DNA of 64,000 nt from Phymorhynchus buccinoides (GCA_017654935.2 CM065690.1:6211584-6275583), one strand, 5' to 3'. Shown: positions 13,255 through 25,181, numbered from the stretch's first letter. Program-made: numbers and translations. The notes: generated by a model not told the origin, from the letters alone.

Positions 13255-13560
13255 CCGATTTTCAGGCTCCAGCGATCTTTTTGACCTTGACCTTGACCTT
13301 GATCGGTATGCCATCATCAGAACGGGCATAAGCCAAACCACCTTCATACCAAGTTTCAACATCCTATGTTGATCGGTGCCCGAGATATGGCTAAAAATAG
13401 ATGTTCGGTTTTCAAGGTCGTACGTCAAGGTCAAGGTCACGACGGCAAAATGGTTTGCGCCGATCTCTTCCTATTAAGGTGGCACACCTTCACACAAAAT
13501 ATGACGCGATTCGGTCAAGCGGTTCGGGAGATATCCTTGGGACAGACAGAAGGGAAAAAA
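13255..13560 (+). repeat. Dispersed repeat with tandem TTGACC motifs
   Basis: Four joined TTGACC units at 13278-13301 and an inverted pair (TCAAGGTCAAGGTCAC, 13426-13441), followed by ATGACGCGATTCGGTCAAGC and GGGACAGACAGA. It shares its 3' style with 4401-4835. Function unknown. Confidence 0.55.
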
Positions 13561-13849
13561 AAGAAAAAAACACACACAAAAAAACCCACAACAAACCAGC
13601 CCATTGCAAAGTCCGATCACCTTCGGTGACGGACAAAGAGGGATATATATATATATATATACAGAGAAAGAGAGACAAAGAGAGACAGAGAAACAGGAAC
13701 AGACAAAAGAGAGAAACTGAAACACTTTAATTTGCAAGGATAAAGGTAAGACTGTGAGAGGTAGACATTGTGACAATCAAAGACAGACTGCGCATAATGA
13801 GGGACAGAGAAAAGGAGAGTGACAGAGGCAGAGGGAAAAGCAGTAAGAA

Positions 13850-14156
13850 CACACTCCCCCCGTGGGGATACCGGGGGGGGGCTTTTTGTATAAATAGTTC
13901 CCCCACCTTCTGGAAGTTCTGTGCTTGTAGCTTCCTCTCATCTGTCACTCTCTTTGACTCTGCCTTTTCCCTTTGCTTACTGTCATCTACTACCTTTCTC
14001 TCCTGCCTTTTTTTAAAAAAGAAACACTTTCAAAGAGATTTCCTCCAGCCGAAGTTGAACTTGCTGGGCCTGTTCCTTAGTTGGGCGCATAACGGCAGCA
14101 TGGCGCATCTGCGCTCATGATTGACAGGAAACTGTCTGAGTGATCAAAGAAGAAGA
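13850..14156 (+). mobile_element. Dispersed element A, copy 1
   Basis: Blocks in order: CCGTGGGGATACC, TAGTTCCCCCACCTTCTGGA, CTTTGACTCTGCC, TCTCCTGCC, GCATAACGGCAGCATGGCGC, GACAGGAAACTGTCTGAG and a terminal (AAG)n. The same order recurs, in either orientation, at 15425, 17700, 24035, 27936, 37943 and 42902. A terminal (AAG)n on one side suggests a SINE-like retroelement, but no clear Pol III boxes were found. Confidence 0.75.
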
Positions 14157-14189
14157 ACACATTGAGTACTGCAACAACTCCACTGTGTG

Positions 14190-14470
14190 TACACCAGTCT
14201 GTTTCCGACTATGACTGCCAGATAACAAGGGGGTGGGGGGCGGGGGGGGGGGGGTGGGGGTGGGGGGTGCGGGGGGGGCATTGTGCGGTGGGGGGGGGGG
14301 GGTGGGGGGGGGGGGGGGTGGGGGGCAGCTGCTATTCCGGTGGGTTAAATTTTTGTTTACAGCGGAGATACCTTGCCCAGGGTACATCCCCATTCTGTCT
14401 GCCAAAGGGATGTGAGGACAGGGAGGCACTGGGGAAGGTCCCCAAAGGCCAAAGGCTTCAGCGCTAAAGA
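14190..14470. repeat. G-rich tract with element A internal module
   Basis: GTTTCCGACTATGACTGCCA, then ~100 bp of G-runs (14229-14332), then CTTGCCCAGGGTACATCCCC and GGGGAAGGTCCCCAAAGG. The flanking modules occur inverted inside the fuller element A copy at 28135-28310. The G-tract could form quadruplexes. Confidence 0.65.
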
Positions 14471-14801
14471 GCCTGTGCAAAGTGTTGCCTAAGGCCGGGT
14501 TCGCATTAGATGCGTAAGTTCCGTACGGAAAACCCTAAATAAGTGGAAGAAAGAAGGATAAAAGCTTACGCATATAGGGGAAATTCGGACACGTGCGCAA
14601 AATCTTTTCCCTTCTTTGATTCACTAATTTATGTATTGCGCAGGGGTTTCCGCATGGAATATCCGCTCATGTGTGTACATGGCCTTAGCTTGAGAGTGCT
14701 AGCGATAGTCTTCCGCAACTCTGTACATGTACCATGGTATTCCAGCACTGTTGAAAATCATTGATTGTACAGCTCTCATTTACTATTGGCCCTTTCTACT
14801 A

Positions 14802-15120
14802 CAGTCAAACCTCTATCATGCGACCCTCCGTTAAAAGACCTCTCATTCAAGACCGATTCTGGGGGAAACGGATTAATGTAGCTTACTATATTTTATGTAT
14901 CTAACTGACCTCTGTTATAAGACCCCTCCGTTTTAAGACCCTTTTTTTCTGACTTTTGGGAAGTCTTACAATAGAGGTTTGACTGTACTACTACTACTAC
15001 TACTACTACTACTACAGGCTACAGTCAGCCAATAAGACCCATTTTTCTGACTTTTTGGAAGTCTTATAATAGAGGTTTGACTGTACTACTACTACTACTA
15101 CTACAGGCTACAGTCAGCCA
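14802..15120. mobile_element. pogo-type MITE with (ACT)n end and partial duplication
   Basis: ACAGTCAAACCTCTATCATG at 14801 and AATAGAGGTTTGACTGTAC at 14969 are inverted ends of a ~188 bp element, followed by (TAC)n. The right end plus trinucleotide run plus AGGCTACAGTCAGCCAATAA is repeated at 15045-15130. Confidence 0.75.
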
Positions 15121-15156
15121 ATAAGACCCATATTTTTCGGATTATAAGCCGATACC

Positions 15157-15157
<1 letters not shown>

Positions 15158-15219
<62 letters not shown>
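15158..15219. repeat. Poly-C tract, ~62 bases
   Basis: Uninterrupted C run, the longest in the window, within an otherwise TATAAGCCG-type repeat. Length is likely uncertain in any assembly. Confidence 0.95.
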
Positions 15220-15220
<1 letters not shown>

Positions 15221-15424
15221 ACTGCAGATCTCCTGCACAAAACACAGTGAACAAAATTAGTAGGATTTCGTCAAGATTCACTCAGACAGTTGAATTTCAC
15301 GAGAATCATGCCTCACAAAAATGTTAAATCGCATCGCACTGGGATTGAATCGTATGTAGTGTAGCGGCCCCCAAGGCGTAGGCGTGCGTAAATGTGTGTT
15401 GTAAAGATTGGAATGATAAAATGT

Positions 15425-15862
15425 CACCTCTTCTTCTGCGTTCCCAGGCCATAGGGCCATAATGGGTCAGGTCAAGTCAAAATTTTATTTCCATTGAATA
15501 AGAAAATTTTTAAAAAAAAATTGTAAAAAGTATGTATGTGTTAGTACTTAGTTAATGTACGTATGTGTCCGTTTTCAGTTTTCACTGGTCTCCCTGCTGC
15601 GTACAGCCGACATATTCCGATTTCAGAGGAGCTCAAAGGAGAAAAGTGATTTGGAAGACTTAAATTTTTAAAAAGGCAGGAGAATGGGGCCAATAATGAA
15701 TAAGTCAGAAAGATAGTAGATGACAGTAAGCAAAATAAAAAGGCAGAGTCAGAGAGAGTGGCAGATTAGAGGAAGTTACAGAACTTCCAGAAGGTGGGGG
15801 GAACTATTTTTATGAAAGACACCCCCCCCCCCCCCCGGTATCCCCACGGGGGAGAGACTCGT
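15425..15862 (-). mobile_element. Dispersed element A, copy 2, with alternative head
   Basis: The head CTTCTTCTGCGTTCCCAGGC, GGGCCATAATGGGT and TTTTCACTGGTCTCC (shared with 17715 and 20055) is followed by AAAAGGCAGGAGAATGG, GATAGTAGATGACAGTAAGC, AACTTCCAGAAGGTGGGGGG and GGTATCCCCACGGGGG. Confidence 0.75.
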
Positions 15863-16027
15863 GGAGGGGGCGGGGTCGTCCAGCTCCCTGTATGGAGGCA
15901 CGAGGCATCCACCCACTGCCCCGAAAAGGTCACTGAAAAGAGGGACGCTCACCTTTCTCAAGTCCAGTCTCATCATGTCGACCGTCTGTGGCAATGATTC
16001 TCGCTCGCCCACATGGAGAAAAATCAA

Positions 16028-16350
16028 ACGCCCCGCCACACGGAGTAGAGTGGCACAGTGGTAACGCGTTCGCCTCGTGTCAAGTAAACCCGAGTTTGAA
16101 CCTGGGTACAGGGGATTTTTTCTCTCACTTTGCACTAGGCCTTACGGTCTGACAACGAAAAAGTTGTCATTTGGTCAAAATTACACCCCCCCCCCCCCCC
16201 CCCCCCTCTCCTTCCTCATCAGTCACACAAAAAATCGCATGCAAAAAAAAAAAAAAAAGGGTGGCGCGTCTCTGGCTGCGATGCGCTCTCCAGGTGGGAG
16301 CAACCCGAATTTCACAGAGATGCCTCTGTGACTATAAAGTACCTAATACA
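16028..16350 (+). mobile_element. tRNA-derived SINE (CAACCCGAATTTC family), fullest copy
   Basis: The head has Pol III boxes: an A box in GAGTGGCACAGTGGTAACGC and a B box in GAGTTTGAACCTGGGTA. Then a poly-C and a poly-A interruption, and the body GCGCTCTCCAGGTGGGAGCA, ACCCGAATTTCACAGAGATG, CTATAAAGTACCTAA. Partial copies: 765-866, 46520-46600 (inverted), 47760-47840, and an inverted head at 41540-41665. Confidence 0.75.
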
Positions 16351-16724
16351 CCAAATCACGAAAAGTTAGCGTTCAAAAGGATGCGTCAAACTAAAAGAGT
16401 GCGCAAAGATTAAGGCATAAAGTTATTTGTCACTGAAACGTATCATTTTTCTCTCTCCAATTATTGTTAAAAACAACAGCGTTTTATCAGCTGATCATAA
16501 CGAAATAAGCAATAGTGCCATTTTCGGAACGGTAAAAAAATTAAATTAAAACAGCAAAAACAACAAATTCATAACGATAAAATATTTCCACTAAACTAAT
16601 ATACTAACCAGCTAGCCATCTTCCCTCTCCAAGAAAAACACACACAAAAACAACACACATACGAAAAACATGCCTGCAAGTTTGTCGGGTAAAAAAATCA
16701 AAACATTTTCGCTTTCAATTATTT
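16351..16724. other. AT-rich non-coding
   Basis: No feature recognised. Confidence 0.5.
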
Positions 16725-16876
16725 CAATTCGGATTATAGGGCGGTACTTTTTTTCTTAGACCGACACCCCTGCGCCTTATAATGTGACTATTAATATAGT
16801 AAGCAACTATAATAACAAAATCTGAATTTTTTGTAAAATTTCGGGGGTGCGTCTTATAGTCCGTAAAATACAGTAT
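16725..16876. mobile_element. MITE of the CGGACTATAAG type
   Basis: Starts AATTCGGATTATAGGGCGGT and ends GCGTCTTATAGTCCGTAAAA, then TACAG: inverted ends of the consensus TTTTNCGGACTATAAGNCGC. Other copies: 15130, 25615-25772, 34780-34810, 39802-40202 and 44230-44270. Confidence 0.65.
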
Positions 16877-17073
16877 TTACTGTGAAAATAGGGAAAATGG
16901 TTTAAATTCCTTTCATTTAATTTTTCTTAATTGTAGTTGTCATTTAAAAAAAAATGTGTGGCCGGATTAATTAACAATAAAACTTCAGGATGACGAGAGA
17001 ATTGGACTAAAATCTTGACTTTGTGCGGTCGGTAACTTAATCCCTCGCTACATCTTATAAAAAATATTGTGTG

Positions 17074-17322
<249 letters not shown>

Positions 17323-17699
17323 ATACAAAAATATTGCCCATGATCGATCACCAGGAGTAATTCGAGCTTAAAATCATGCTACATCATAATAATAGATAAT
17401 GAGCAAAAATTATAGCGATTATCTTCTGCCACAGACCTAGCTCAAATAGCCGTGGGTGCGTGCAGTGACCAAAGCGGTTGCTTGAACTTCCCATCATAAC
17501 CCTTGCTATAATGGTCAATTTAAGAGCACAACGAGCACGAGAAGAGCCCTGTCTTCAGGCAGACCACTGCCTGAGCCAACATCAAACTGCCTGAATTCAG
17601 GCTTCAGGCACACCCACATACACCCCTGAATAATAATAATAATAGCTTCTAGTCAGTCCCTGAGACAAAGAATGGACTGGTACCACCAACATACATCAA
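17323..17699. other. Non-coding
   Basis: No gene seen. A small repeat of CTGCCTGA / CAGGCAG motifs (17550-17610) is the only structure. Confidence 0.45.
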
Positions 17700-18022
17700 A
17701 CTTCTTCTTCTTCTTCTTCTTCGTTACTAGGCCATATGGCCATAATCAGTAAGGTAAGTATGTGTCCGGTTTTCAGTTTTCACTGGTCTCCCCGCTGCGT
17801 ACAGCCGACACATTCCGATTTTAGAGGAGCTCAAAAGAGAAAATATTTGGACGATTTTTTTCTTAAGGCAGGAGAATGGGCCAAGAAGTCAGAAAGCAAA
17901 GGGAAAAGGCAGAGTCAAAGAGAGCGACATATTAGAGGAAGCTACAAGCACAGAACTTCCAGAAGGTGGAGGAACTATTTGTACAAAAAAGACCCCCCCT
18001 GGTATTATCCCCACAGGGAGAC
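17700..18022 (-). mobile_element. Dispersed element A, copy 3, with alternative head
   Basis: (CTT)n at 17702, ACTAGGCCATATGGCCATAA, TTTTCACTGGTCTCCCCGCT, AAGGCAGGAGAATGGG, GGGAAAAGGCAGAGTCAAAG, CTTCCAGAAGGTGGAGGAAC and a closing TATCCCCACAGGG. In this copy the two AAGGCAG motifs are about 40 bp apart. Confidence 0.75.
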
Positions 18023-18600
18023 ATCGACAAAAAACCAAAAATATCCCTCCCTCAACAAAATAATACATTTTATCTCTGAAACAAACAAACAAACAAAATA
18101 AAACAGAAGCATTGCGCATTCATTCTGATTCATCATAAACCTGTAGCCCCAAACTGACTTTCACGTTAAAATAAACAAACTTTGCTTACACCAGAAGCGA
18201 CGGATTTACAACAACAAAAAATTTACAAAACGCCGAACCCAAAAAAATTCAATCAAATTCATAACAATGAATTTTTTTTTTTTAACAATAGTAACAATTG
18301 AATTTCCTTGCGCTTGAGAAGTTATTAAAAAAAAGTGACAAGATTAGGGCCTATAATAATCCAGCTGGCTTACTGGATTACATACACATTTACACTTTTT
18401 TTTCCCCCTATCCCTCACACCCTCACACTATACTTTTTTTTTTCTCTCACAGCGTTTTGTGCACTTATGTTAGCTAACGCAGTGCGGACATCCTCTTCCG
18501 TCGAAACACCACGCTCTGTCTGTCGCTGTGCTTGCTGATCGCCGCAGCAGAACATTACTACCAGGGCTTGAAGGGACTAGCGATTCACACACACCCACCC
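18023..18600. other. AT-rich non-coding
   Basis: No gene or repeat family recognised; short A and T runs only. Confidence 0.45.
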
Positions 18601-18679
18601 ACCCCTGTTCTCCCCCTGCTTTTCACCCAGGTTTTACTGTCCCCACCCCACGCCCTTCTCCCTAATTCTACCCCCCAAC

Positions 18680-18738
18680 ACAAACACTCACACAGGCGCA
18701 CAGATACACTGTCACACATGCACACACACACACACACA

Positions 18739-18788
<50 letters not shown>

Positions 18789-19476
18789 GTGAGATACACA
18801 CACTGTCACACACACAGAAAGTCAGAGACACACACATCTCACAGAGGGGGAGAGACAGAGAGATGAGAGAGATGAGAGATGAGACGAGAGAGAAGAGAGA
18901 GAGTGGAGAGAGAGAGGAGAGAGAAGAGACCGAGAGAGAGAGAGGAGAGAGAGAGTAGAGAGAGAGAGAGAGAGAGTGAGGAGCGATGAGAGAGAGAGAG
19001 AGAGGAGCAAGAGATAGGAGAGATTGGGAGTAGAGAGAGAGAGAGAGTATTGAGAGAGAGAGAAGAGAGAGAGAGAGCAGGAGAGACAAACAGACACACT
19101 GTCTCTCTCTCTCACACACACACACAACACACGCGAGACCTCACACACACCAACAGACATCACACACACGAGCACTGACAGACACACACAGACAGAGAGT
19201 GTATCTACACATCACAGAGTAGACACACGAGACACACAGACAGACAGACAGAGAGAGAGAGAGACTTGATGTATGAGGAGAGACGAGAGAGAGGAGGAAG
19301 AGATGAACGAGACGAGAGAGGAAGAGAAGAGAGAGAGCACAGAGACAGACACACAGAGACACAGACCACACAGACGCGAGAGATGAGAGAAGGAGACAGA
19401 CAGAGAGACAGACACTATCTCTCTCACAGAAGAGAGAGAGAGAGAGAGAGAGAGAACTTTGAGAGAATGAGAGAGA

Positions 19477-19507
<31 letters not shown>

Positions 19508-19556
19508 CAGACGATCTCTCCACTACAAGATCAGATGAGATGAGAGAGACTTGAGA

Positions 19557-19613
<57 letters not shown>

Positions 19614-19645
19614 GACAGAGAGAGAGAGAGAGACACACACACACA
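18680..19645. repeat. (CA)n / (CT)n / (GA)n block, ~960 bp
   Basis: (CA)n and (CT)n to 18790, then GA-rich polypurine DNA with many GAGATGAGA variants to 19640. Long Ser/Leu or Arg/Glu frames are artefacts. Confidence 0.9.
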
Positions 19646-20054
19646 CAGAGCGAAGAAGTCTTCTGTCAATTTTGCTTGTCCATCTGTCTGTCTGACAATC
19701 CGTTTGTCCGTCTGTTCCACTTGAATCCCTCTCCACGGCTGACTGAATTGTTTGATGAAGCGCTTGAACCACCACTCTCTTATTACTAATACATGTATTA
19801 GTCTTAAGTCAGTCTAATCTCCCCCCTACCCTTTTCTTTTCTTTTTTTCATTTGCTTAACCTGTTGTTGTTGCTTATCAATCTTTTTCTTTTCTTGTTTA
19901 TCATTTTCTTTCCTTTTACACACTCCCTCTTTCTCTTCTATCAACTCTTCTGTCTTTTATTCTTTCGTTGTTCTTTGCTTCCTTCTATTTTCGTTTCTTT
20001 TCTTTCTCCGTTTCCTTCCTTTCCCTGCTCCCTTTTCTTTGCTACCTTCTTCTT

Positions 20055-20189
20055 CTGCGTTCCAAGGCCATAATGGGTAAGGTACGTATACTCCCCGCTT
20101 AGTTTTCACTGGTCTCCTCGCTGCATTCAGCTGACACATTCCAATTTCGGATGAGCTCAAACGAGAAAATTATTCAGAAGATTTAAAAA
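20055..20189 (-). mobile_element. Element A alternative head next to the 36 bp array
   Basis: TTCTTCTGCGTTCCAAGGCC, TTTTCACTGGTCTCCTCGCT and CAGCTGACACATTCCAATTT match 15430-15650 and 17710-17840. The element runs straight into the tandem array at its AAAAAAGGCAGGAGAATGG point. Confidence 0.78.
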
Positions 20190-21741
20190 ATTTAAAAAAA
20201 GGCAGGAGAATGGACCAATAAGCCAGACAGGGAAAAGGCAGGAGAATGGACCAATAAGCCAGACAGGGAAAAGGCAGGAGAATGGACCAATAAGCCAGAC
20301 AGGGAAAAGGCAGGAGAATGGACCAATAAGTCAGACAGGGAAAAGGCAGGAGAATGGACCAATAAGCCAGACAGGGAAAAGGCAGGAGAATGGACCAATA
20401 AGCCAGACAGGGAAAAGGTAGGAGAATGGACCAATAAGCCAGACAGGGAAAAGGCAGGAGAATGGACCAATAAGCCAGACAGGGAAAAGGCAGGAGAATG
20501 GACCAATAAGCCAGACAGGGAAAAGGCAGGAGAATGGACCAATAAGCCAGACAAGGGAAAAGGCAGGAGAATGGACCAATAAGCCAGACAGGGAAAAGGC
20601 TGGAGAATGGACCAATAAGCCAGAACAGGGAAAAGGCTGGAGAATGGACCAATAAGCCAGACAGGGAAAAGGCTGGAGAATGGACCAATAAGCCAGACAG
20701 GGAAAAGGCAGGAGAATGGACCAATAAGCCAGACAGGGAAAAGGCAGGAGAATGGACCAATAAGCCAGACAGGGAAAAGGCAGGAGAATGGACCAATAAG
20801 CCAGACAGGGAAAAGGCAGGAGAATGGACCAATAAGCAGAGACAGGGAAAAGGCAGGAGAATGGACCAATAAGCCAGACAGGGAAAAGGCAGGAGAATGG
20901 ACCAATAAGCCAGACAGGGAAAAGGCAGGAGAATGGACCAATAAGCCAGACAGGGAAAAGGCAGGAGAATGGACCAATAAGCCAGACAGGGAAAAGGCAG
21001 GAGAATGGACCAATAAGCCAGACAGGGAAAAGGCAGGAGAATGGACCAATAAGCCAGACAGGGAAAAGGCAGGAGAATGGACCAATAAGCCAGACAGGGA
21101 AAAGGCAGGAGAATGGACCAATAAGCCAGACAGGGAAAAGGCTGGAGAATGGACCAATAAGCCAGACAGGGAAAAGGCAGGAGAGAATGGACCAATAAGC
21201 CAGACAGGGAAAAGGCTGGAGAATGGACCAATAAGCCAGACAGGGAAAAGGCAGGAGAATGGACCAATAAGCCAGACAGGGAAAAGGTAGGAGAATGGAC
21301 CAATAAGCCAGACAGGGAAAAGGCAGGAGAATGGACCAATAAGCCAGACAGGGAAAAGGCAGGAGAATGGACCAATAAGCCAGAAAGGTAAAAGGGTAGG
21401 AGAATGGACCAATAAGCCAAACAGGGAAAAGGCTGGAGAATGGACCAATAAGCCAGACAGGGAAAAGGCTGGAGAATGGACCAATAAGCCAGAAAGGTAA
21501 AAGGCTGGAGAATGGACCAATAAGCCAGAAAGGTAAAAGGCTGGAGAATGGACCAATAAGCCAGAAAGGGAAAAGGCTGGAGAATGGACCAATAAGCCAG
21601 ACAGGGAAAAGGCTGGAGAATGGACCAATAAGCCAGAACAGGGAAAAGGCTGGAGAATGGACCAATAAGCCAGAAAGGTAAAAGGCTGGAGAATGGACCA
21701 ATAAGCCAGAAAGGGAAAAGGCTGGAGAATGGACCAATATT
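20190..21741. repeat. 36 bp minisatellite, ~43 copies
   Basis: Unit: AAAAGGCAGGAGAATGGACC followed by AATAAGCCAGACAGGG. Very homogeneous; variants are GGCTGG, GGTAGG, GAAAGGTAA and a few one-base indels. Since 36 is divisible by three and the unit lacks stops in several frames, ~500-codon frames stay open on the minus strand, but indels break them, no start context exists and the sequence is repeat. The unit equals the GGCAGGAGAATGG interior of element A. Confidence 0.95.
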
Positions 21742-22028
21742 TGACATTTGGATGATCTTAGATAACGGGCATTTATATATATATATATATATATATAAAA
21801 ATCAGGACCAAATTGTCGTTTAATTATAAAAAAATTACTACCAAGTTCGAAGCAAAATGGAACGTAACAATCAGGCACTTGGAACACACATGCATACACA
21901 GTAACACACACGCCCGCACACTCACACTTCTAGAGAACTTGCCTCTCCTCCCCCCATCCCCCCCCTCTCTCTCTCTCAAAATTTGAAACCCATCACCCCA
22001 CTTTCCCCCTCTCCTCATTTTTCACACC

Positions 22029-22056
22029 CCCTCCCCCCCCCCCCCCCCCCCCCCCC
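22029..22056. repeat. Poly-C tract
   Basis: Homopolymer of ~28 C within a pyrimidine-rich stretch (21940-22060). Confidence 0.9.
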
Positions 22057-22550
22057 AGTACACAAATTCCCCTCATTCTGGCTCCTTTTAATTTTCCACA
22101 GAGAGCTATTTGTTTCAAGTCATTTCCTTTAACGGAGGCAAATATTCTTATCATTGATTGTGGTTAGGGATAGGAAAAGACCTTACAAGTGGCATATCAC
22201 CACAAAACAATGTTAAGCCTACTGGATAAAACACTTTAAATTGGTTTATGCTGGTGATGAGTGTTAACAAAAGGCATGAACTGAAAGGAGCTGAGAAAAG
22301 CTACTGTGCCCCCCTCCTGAAAATACGCCAGTTGGCACAGCAGAAACCCTTCCTGATACATAAATATAGTATCTTTAAACCCTCACTTGTCTGGTTCTTC
22401 GCACAGTCATGACTACAGGACAGCGTAGTAGTAGTGGTAGGGTAGCGGATCAATTAATAACACAGTTGCTCCCCTCCCCCAAGACAAGCCTTCATTATTC
22501 ATCTACTCCACTCTCTCTATCTATCTCTCTCTCTCTCTCTCGAAGGCCAA
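22057..22550. other. Non-coding
   Basis: No gene, RNA or repeat family recognised; a short (CT)n lies at 22520-22540. Confidence 0.45.
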
Positions 22551-22599
22551 CCCACTTCTTCTTTTCCTTTTTCCTCCTCCTTCTTCCTCTTCTACCTTG

Positions 22600-24034
22600 T
22601 TTCCTTCTGGTTCTTTTCTTCTTCTTTTTCTTTGTCTTCTTATTCGTCATAGTACATGTACTTTTGTCCACTGTTGCTCACACACAAATCTAAAAATACA
22701 GTTAACGGTTCAGTAGCTATTTCTTCTTCTTCTTCGTCCTCTTCTACCCTTTCTTCTTCTTCTTTGTTTCCTTCTGGTTCTTTTCTTCTTCTTTGTTTCC
22801 TTCTGGTTCTTTTCTTCTTCTTCTTCTTCTTCGTCCTCTTCTACCCTTTCTTCTTCTTCTTCGTCCTCTTCTACCCTTTCTTCTTCTTTGTTTCCTTCTG
22901 GTTCTTTTCTTCTTCTTCTTCTTCTTCGTCTTCTTCTATCCCTTTTCTTCTTCTTCTTCTTCTTCTTTTCTTCTTCTTCTTCTTCTTCGTCCTCTTCTTA
23001 CCCTTTCTTCTTCTTCTTCGTCCTCTTCTACCCTTTCTTCTTCTTCTTCGTCCTCTTCTACCCTTTCTTCTTCTTCTTCGTCCTCTTCTACCCTTTCTTC
23101 TTCTTCTTTCCTCTTCTTACCCTTTCTTCTTCTTCTTCTTCTTCCTCTTCTACCCTTTCTTCTTCTTCTTCGTTCCTCTTCTACCCTTTCTTCTTCTTCT
23201 TCGTCCTCTTCTACCCTTTCTTCTTCTTCTTCATCCTCTTCTACCCTTTCTTCTTCTTCTTCATCCTCTTCTACCCTTTCTTCTTCTTCTTCATCCTCTT
23301 CTACCCTTTCTTCTTCTTCTTCATCCTCTTCTACCCTTTCTTCTTCTTCTTCATCCTCTTCTACCCTTTCTTCTTCTTCTTCATCCTCTTCTACCCTTTC
23401 TTCTTCTTCTTCATCCTCTTCTACCCTTTCTTCTTCTTCTTCATCCTCTTCTACCCTTTCTTCTTCTTCTTCATCCTCTTCTACCCTTTCTTCTTCTTCT
23501 TCATCCTCTTCTACCCTTTCTTCTTCTTCTTCATCCTCTTCTACCCTTTCTTCTTCTTCTTCTTCCTCTTCTACCCTTTCTTCTTCTTCTTCATCCTCTT
23601 CTACCCTTTCTTCTTCTTCTTCATCCTCTTCTACCCTTTCTTCTTCTTCTTCATCCTCTTCTACCCTTTCTTCTTCTTCTTCATCCTCTTCTACCCTTTC
23701 TTCTTCTTCTTCATCCTCTTCTACCCTTTCTTCTTCTTCTTCATCCTCTTCTACCCTTTCTTCTTCTTCTTCCTCTTCCTCTTCTACCCTTTCTTCTTCT
23801 TCTTCTTCATCCTCTTCTACCCTTTCTTCTTCTTCTTCATCCTCTTCTACCCTTTCTTCTTCTTCTTCATCCTCTTCTACCCTTTCTTCTTCTTTGTTTC
23901 CTTCTGGTTCTTATTTTCTTCTTCTTTTTCTTTAATATTCTTCATAGTACTTTGGTCCACTGTTGCTCCCAAACAAATCTAAAAATACAGTTAACCGATA
24001 ACGGTTCAGTAGCTGTTTCTTCTTCTTCTTCTTC
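22600..24034. repeat. 30 bp TTC-rich minisatellite bounded by a direct duplication
   Basis: About 30 copies of TTCTTCTTCTTCATCCTCTT plus CTACCCTTTC from ~22985 to 23885. A ~130 bp block (TTTCCTTCTGGTTCTT, TTTGTCCACTGTTGCTC, CAAATCTAAAAATACAGTTA) stands on both sides (22600-22720 and 23890-24010), so the array grew inside or between duplicated flanks. The 470-codon Leu/Pro/Phe frame is an artefact of the 30 bp period. Confidence 0.93.
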
Positions 24035-24352
24035 TTTGATCGCTCAGACAGTTTCCTGTCAATTATGAGCGCAGATGCGTCATGCTGCCGTTATGCGCCT
24101 AAGCAAAAAAGTTAATTAGGCCCAGCATGTCCGACTTTGTGCTGGAGGAAATCTTTTTTGAAAGTGTTTCTTGACAAAAAGGCAGGAGAATGGACCGGAA
24201 AGGCACTAGAAAGATGGTAGATGACAGCAAGCGAAGGGAAAAGGCAGAGTCAAAGAGAGTGACAGATTAGAGGAAGTTACAAGCACAGGACTTCCAGAAG
24301 GTGGGGGAACTATTTATACAAAAGACCCCCTGGTATCCCCACAGGGGGAGTA
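24035..24352 (-). mobile_element. Dispersed element A, copy 5
   Basis: Starts at (TTC)n TTTGATCGCTCAGACAGTTT, then ATTATGAGCGCAGATGCGTC, TTAGGCCCAGCATGTCCGAC, AAAAGGCAGGAGAATGGACC, GTAGATGACAGCAAGCGAAG, ACTTCCAGAAGGTGGGGGAA and ends GGTATCCCCACAGGGG. One of the most complete copies. Confidence 0.82.
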
Positions 24353-24419
24353 GCTGTTTTTAGCTTTGAAAAAAAGAAAAGAAAAAGAGATTGCTATTGG
24401 CACCAGGGCTAGGGTGTTG

Positions 24420-24817
24420 GTGTGGATGCTTGTCTGTCTGTCTGTCTGTCTGTCTGTATCTTTGATTCCGAGTTGAATTAGAACATTGTAGTTACTAAAT
24501 GTAGAACTAGCGCTTTGCAGTTTTGTCAGTCTATCTCTCTATCTCTCTCTCTCTCTCCCCATATCTTTGATTCTGAGTTGAATTAGAACATTGTAATTTC
24601 TAAAAATAGAACTAGCGCTTTGCAGCTCTCTCTCTTCTCTCTCTTTCTCTCCCCATATCTTTGATTCCGAGTTGAATTAGAACACTGTAATTTCCAAATG
24701 TAGAACTAGCACTTTGCAGCTCTCTCTCTCCCTCTCTTTCTCTCTCTCCCCATATCTTTGATTCCGAGTTGAATTAGAACATTTTAATTCCTAAAATGTA
24801 GAACTAGCGCTTTGCAG

Positions 24818-24866
<49 letters not shown>

Positions 24867-24934
24867 CCCATATCTTTGATTCCGAGTTGAATTAGAACAT
24901 TGTAATTTCTAAATGTAGAACTAGCCCTTTGCAG

Positions 24935-24968
<34 letters not shown>

Positions 24969-25041
24969 CTCTCTCCCCATATCTTTGATTCCGAGTTGAA
25001 TTAGAACATTGTAATTTCTAAATGTAGAACTAGCCCTTTGC

Positions 25042-25080
<39 letters not shown>

Positions 25081-25144
25081 CATATCTTTGATTCCGAGTT
25101 GAATTAGAACACTGTAATTTCTAAATGTAGAACTAGCCCTTTGC

Positions 25145-25181
<37 letters not shown>

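Noticed and set aside
20190..21741. Possible CRISPR-like array because of 36 bp repeats
   Set aside because: There are no spacers; units are directly abutting, and the DNA is clearly animal with spliceosomal introns.
20170..21911. Three ~480-526 codon open frames on the minus strand with a 12-residue period
   Set aside because: They are the 36 bp minisatellite read in three frames (36 is divisible by 3 and the unit has no stop). Indels shift between frames and flanks are dispersed repeat.
22656..24068. 470-codon Leu/Phe/Pro-rich frame on the plus strand
   Set aside because: Product of the 30 bp TTC-rich array; equally long frames exist in all three plus frames.
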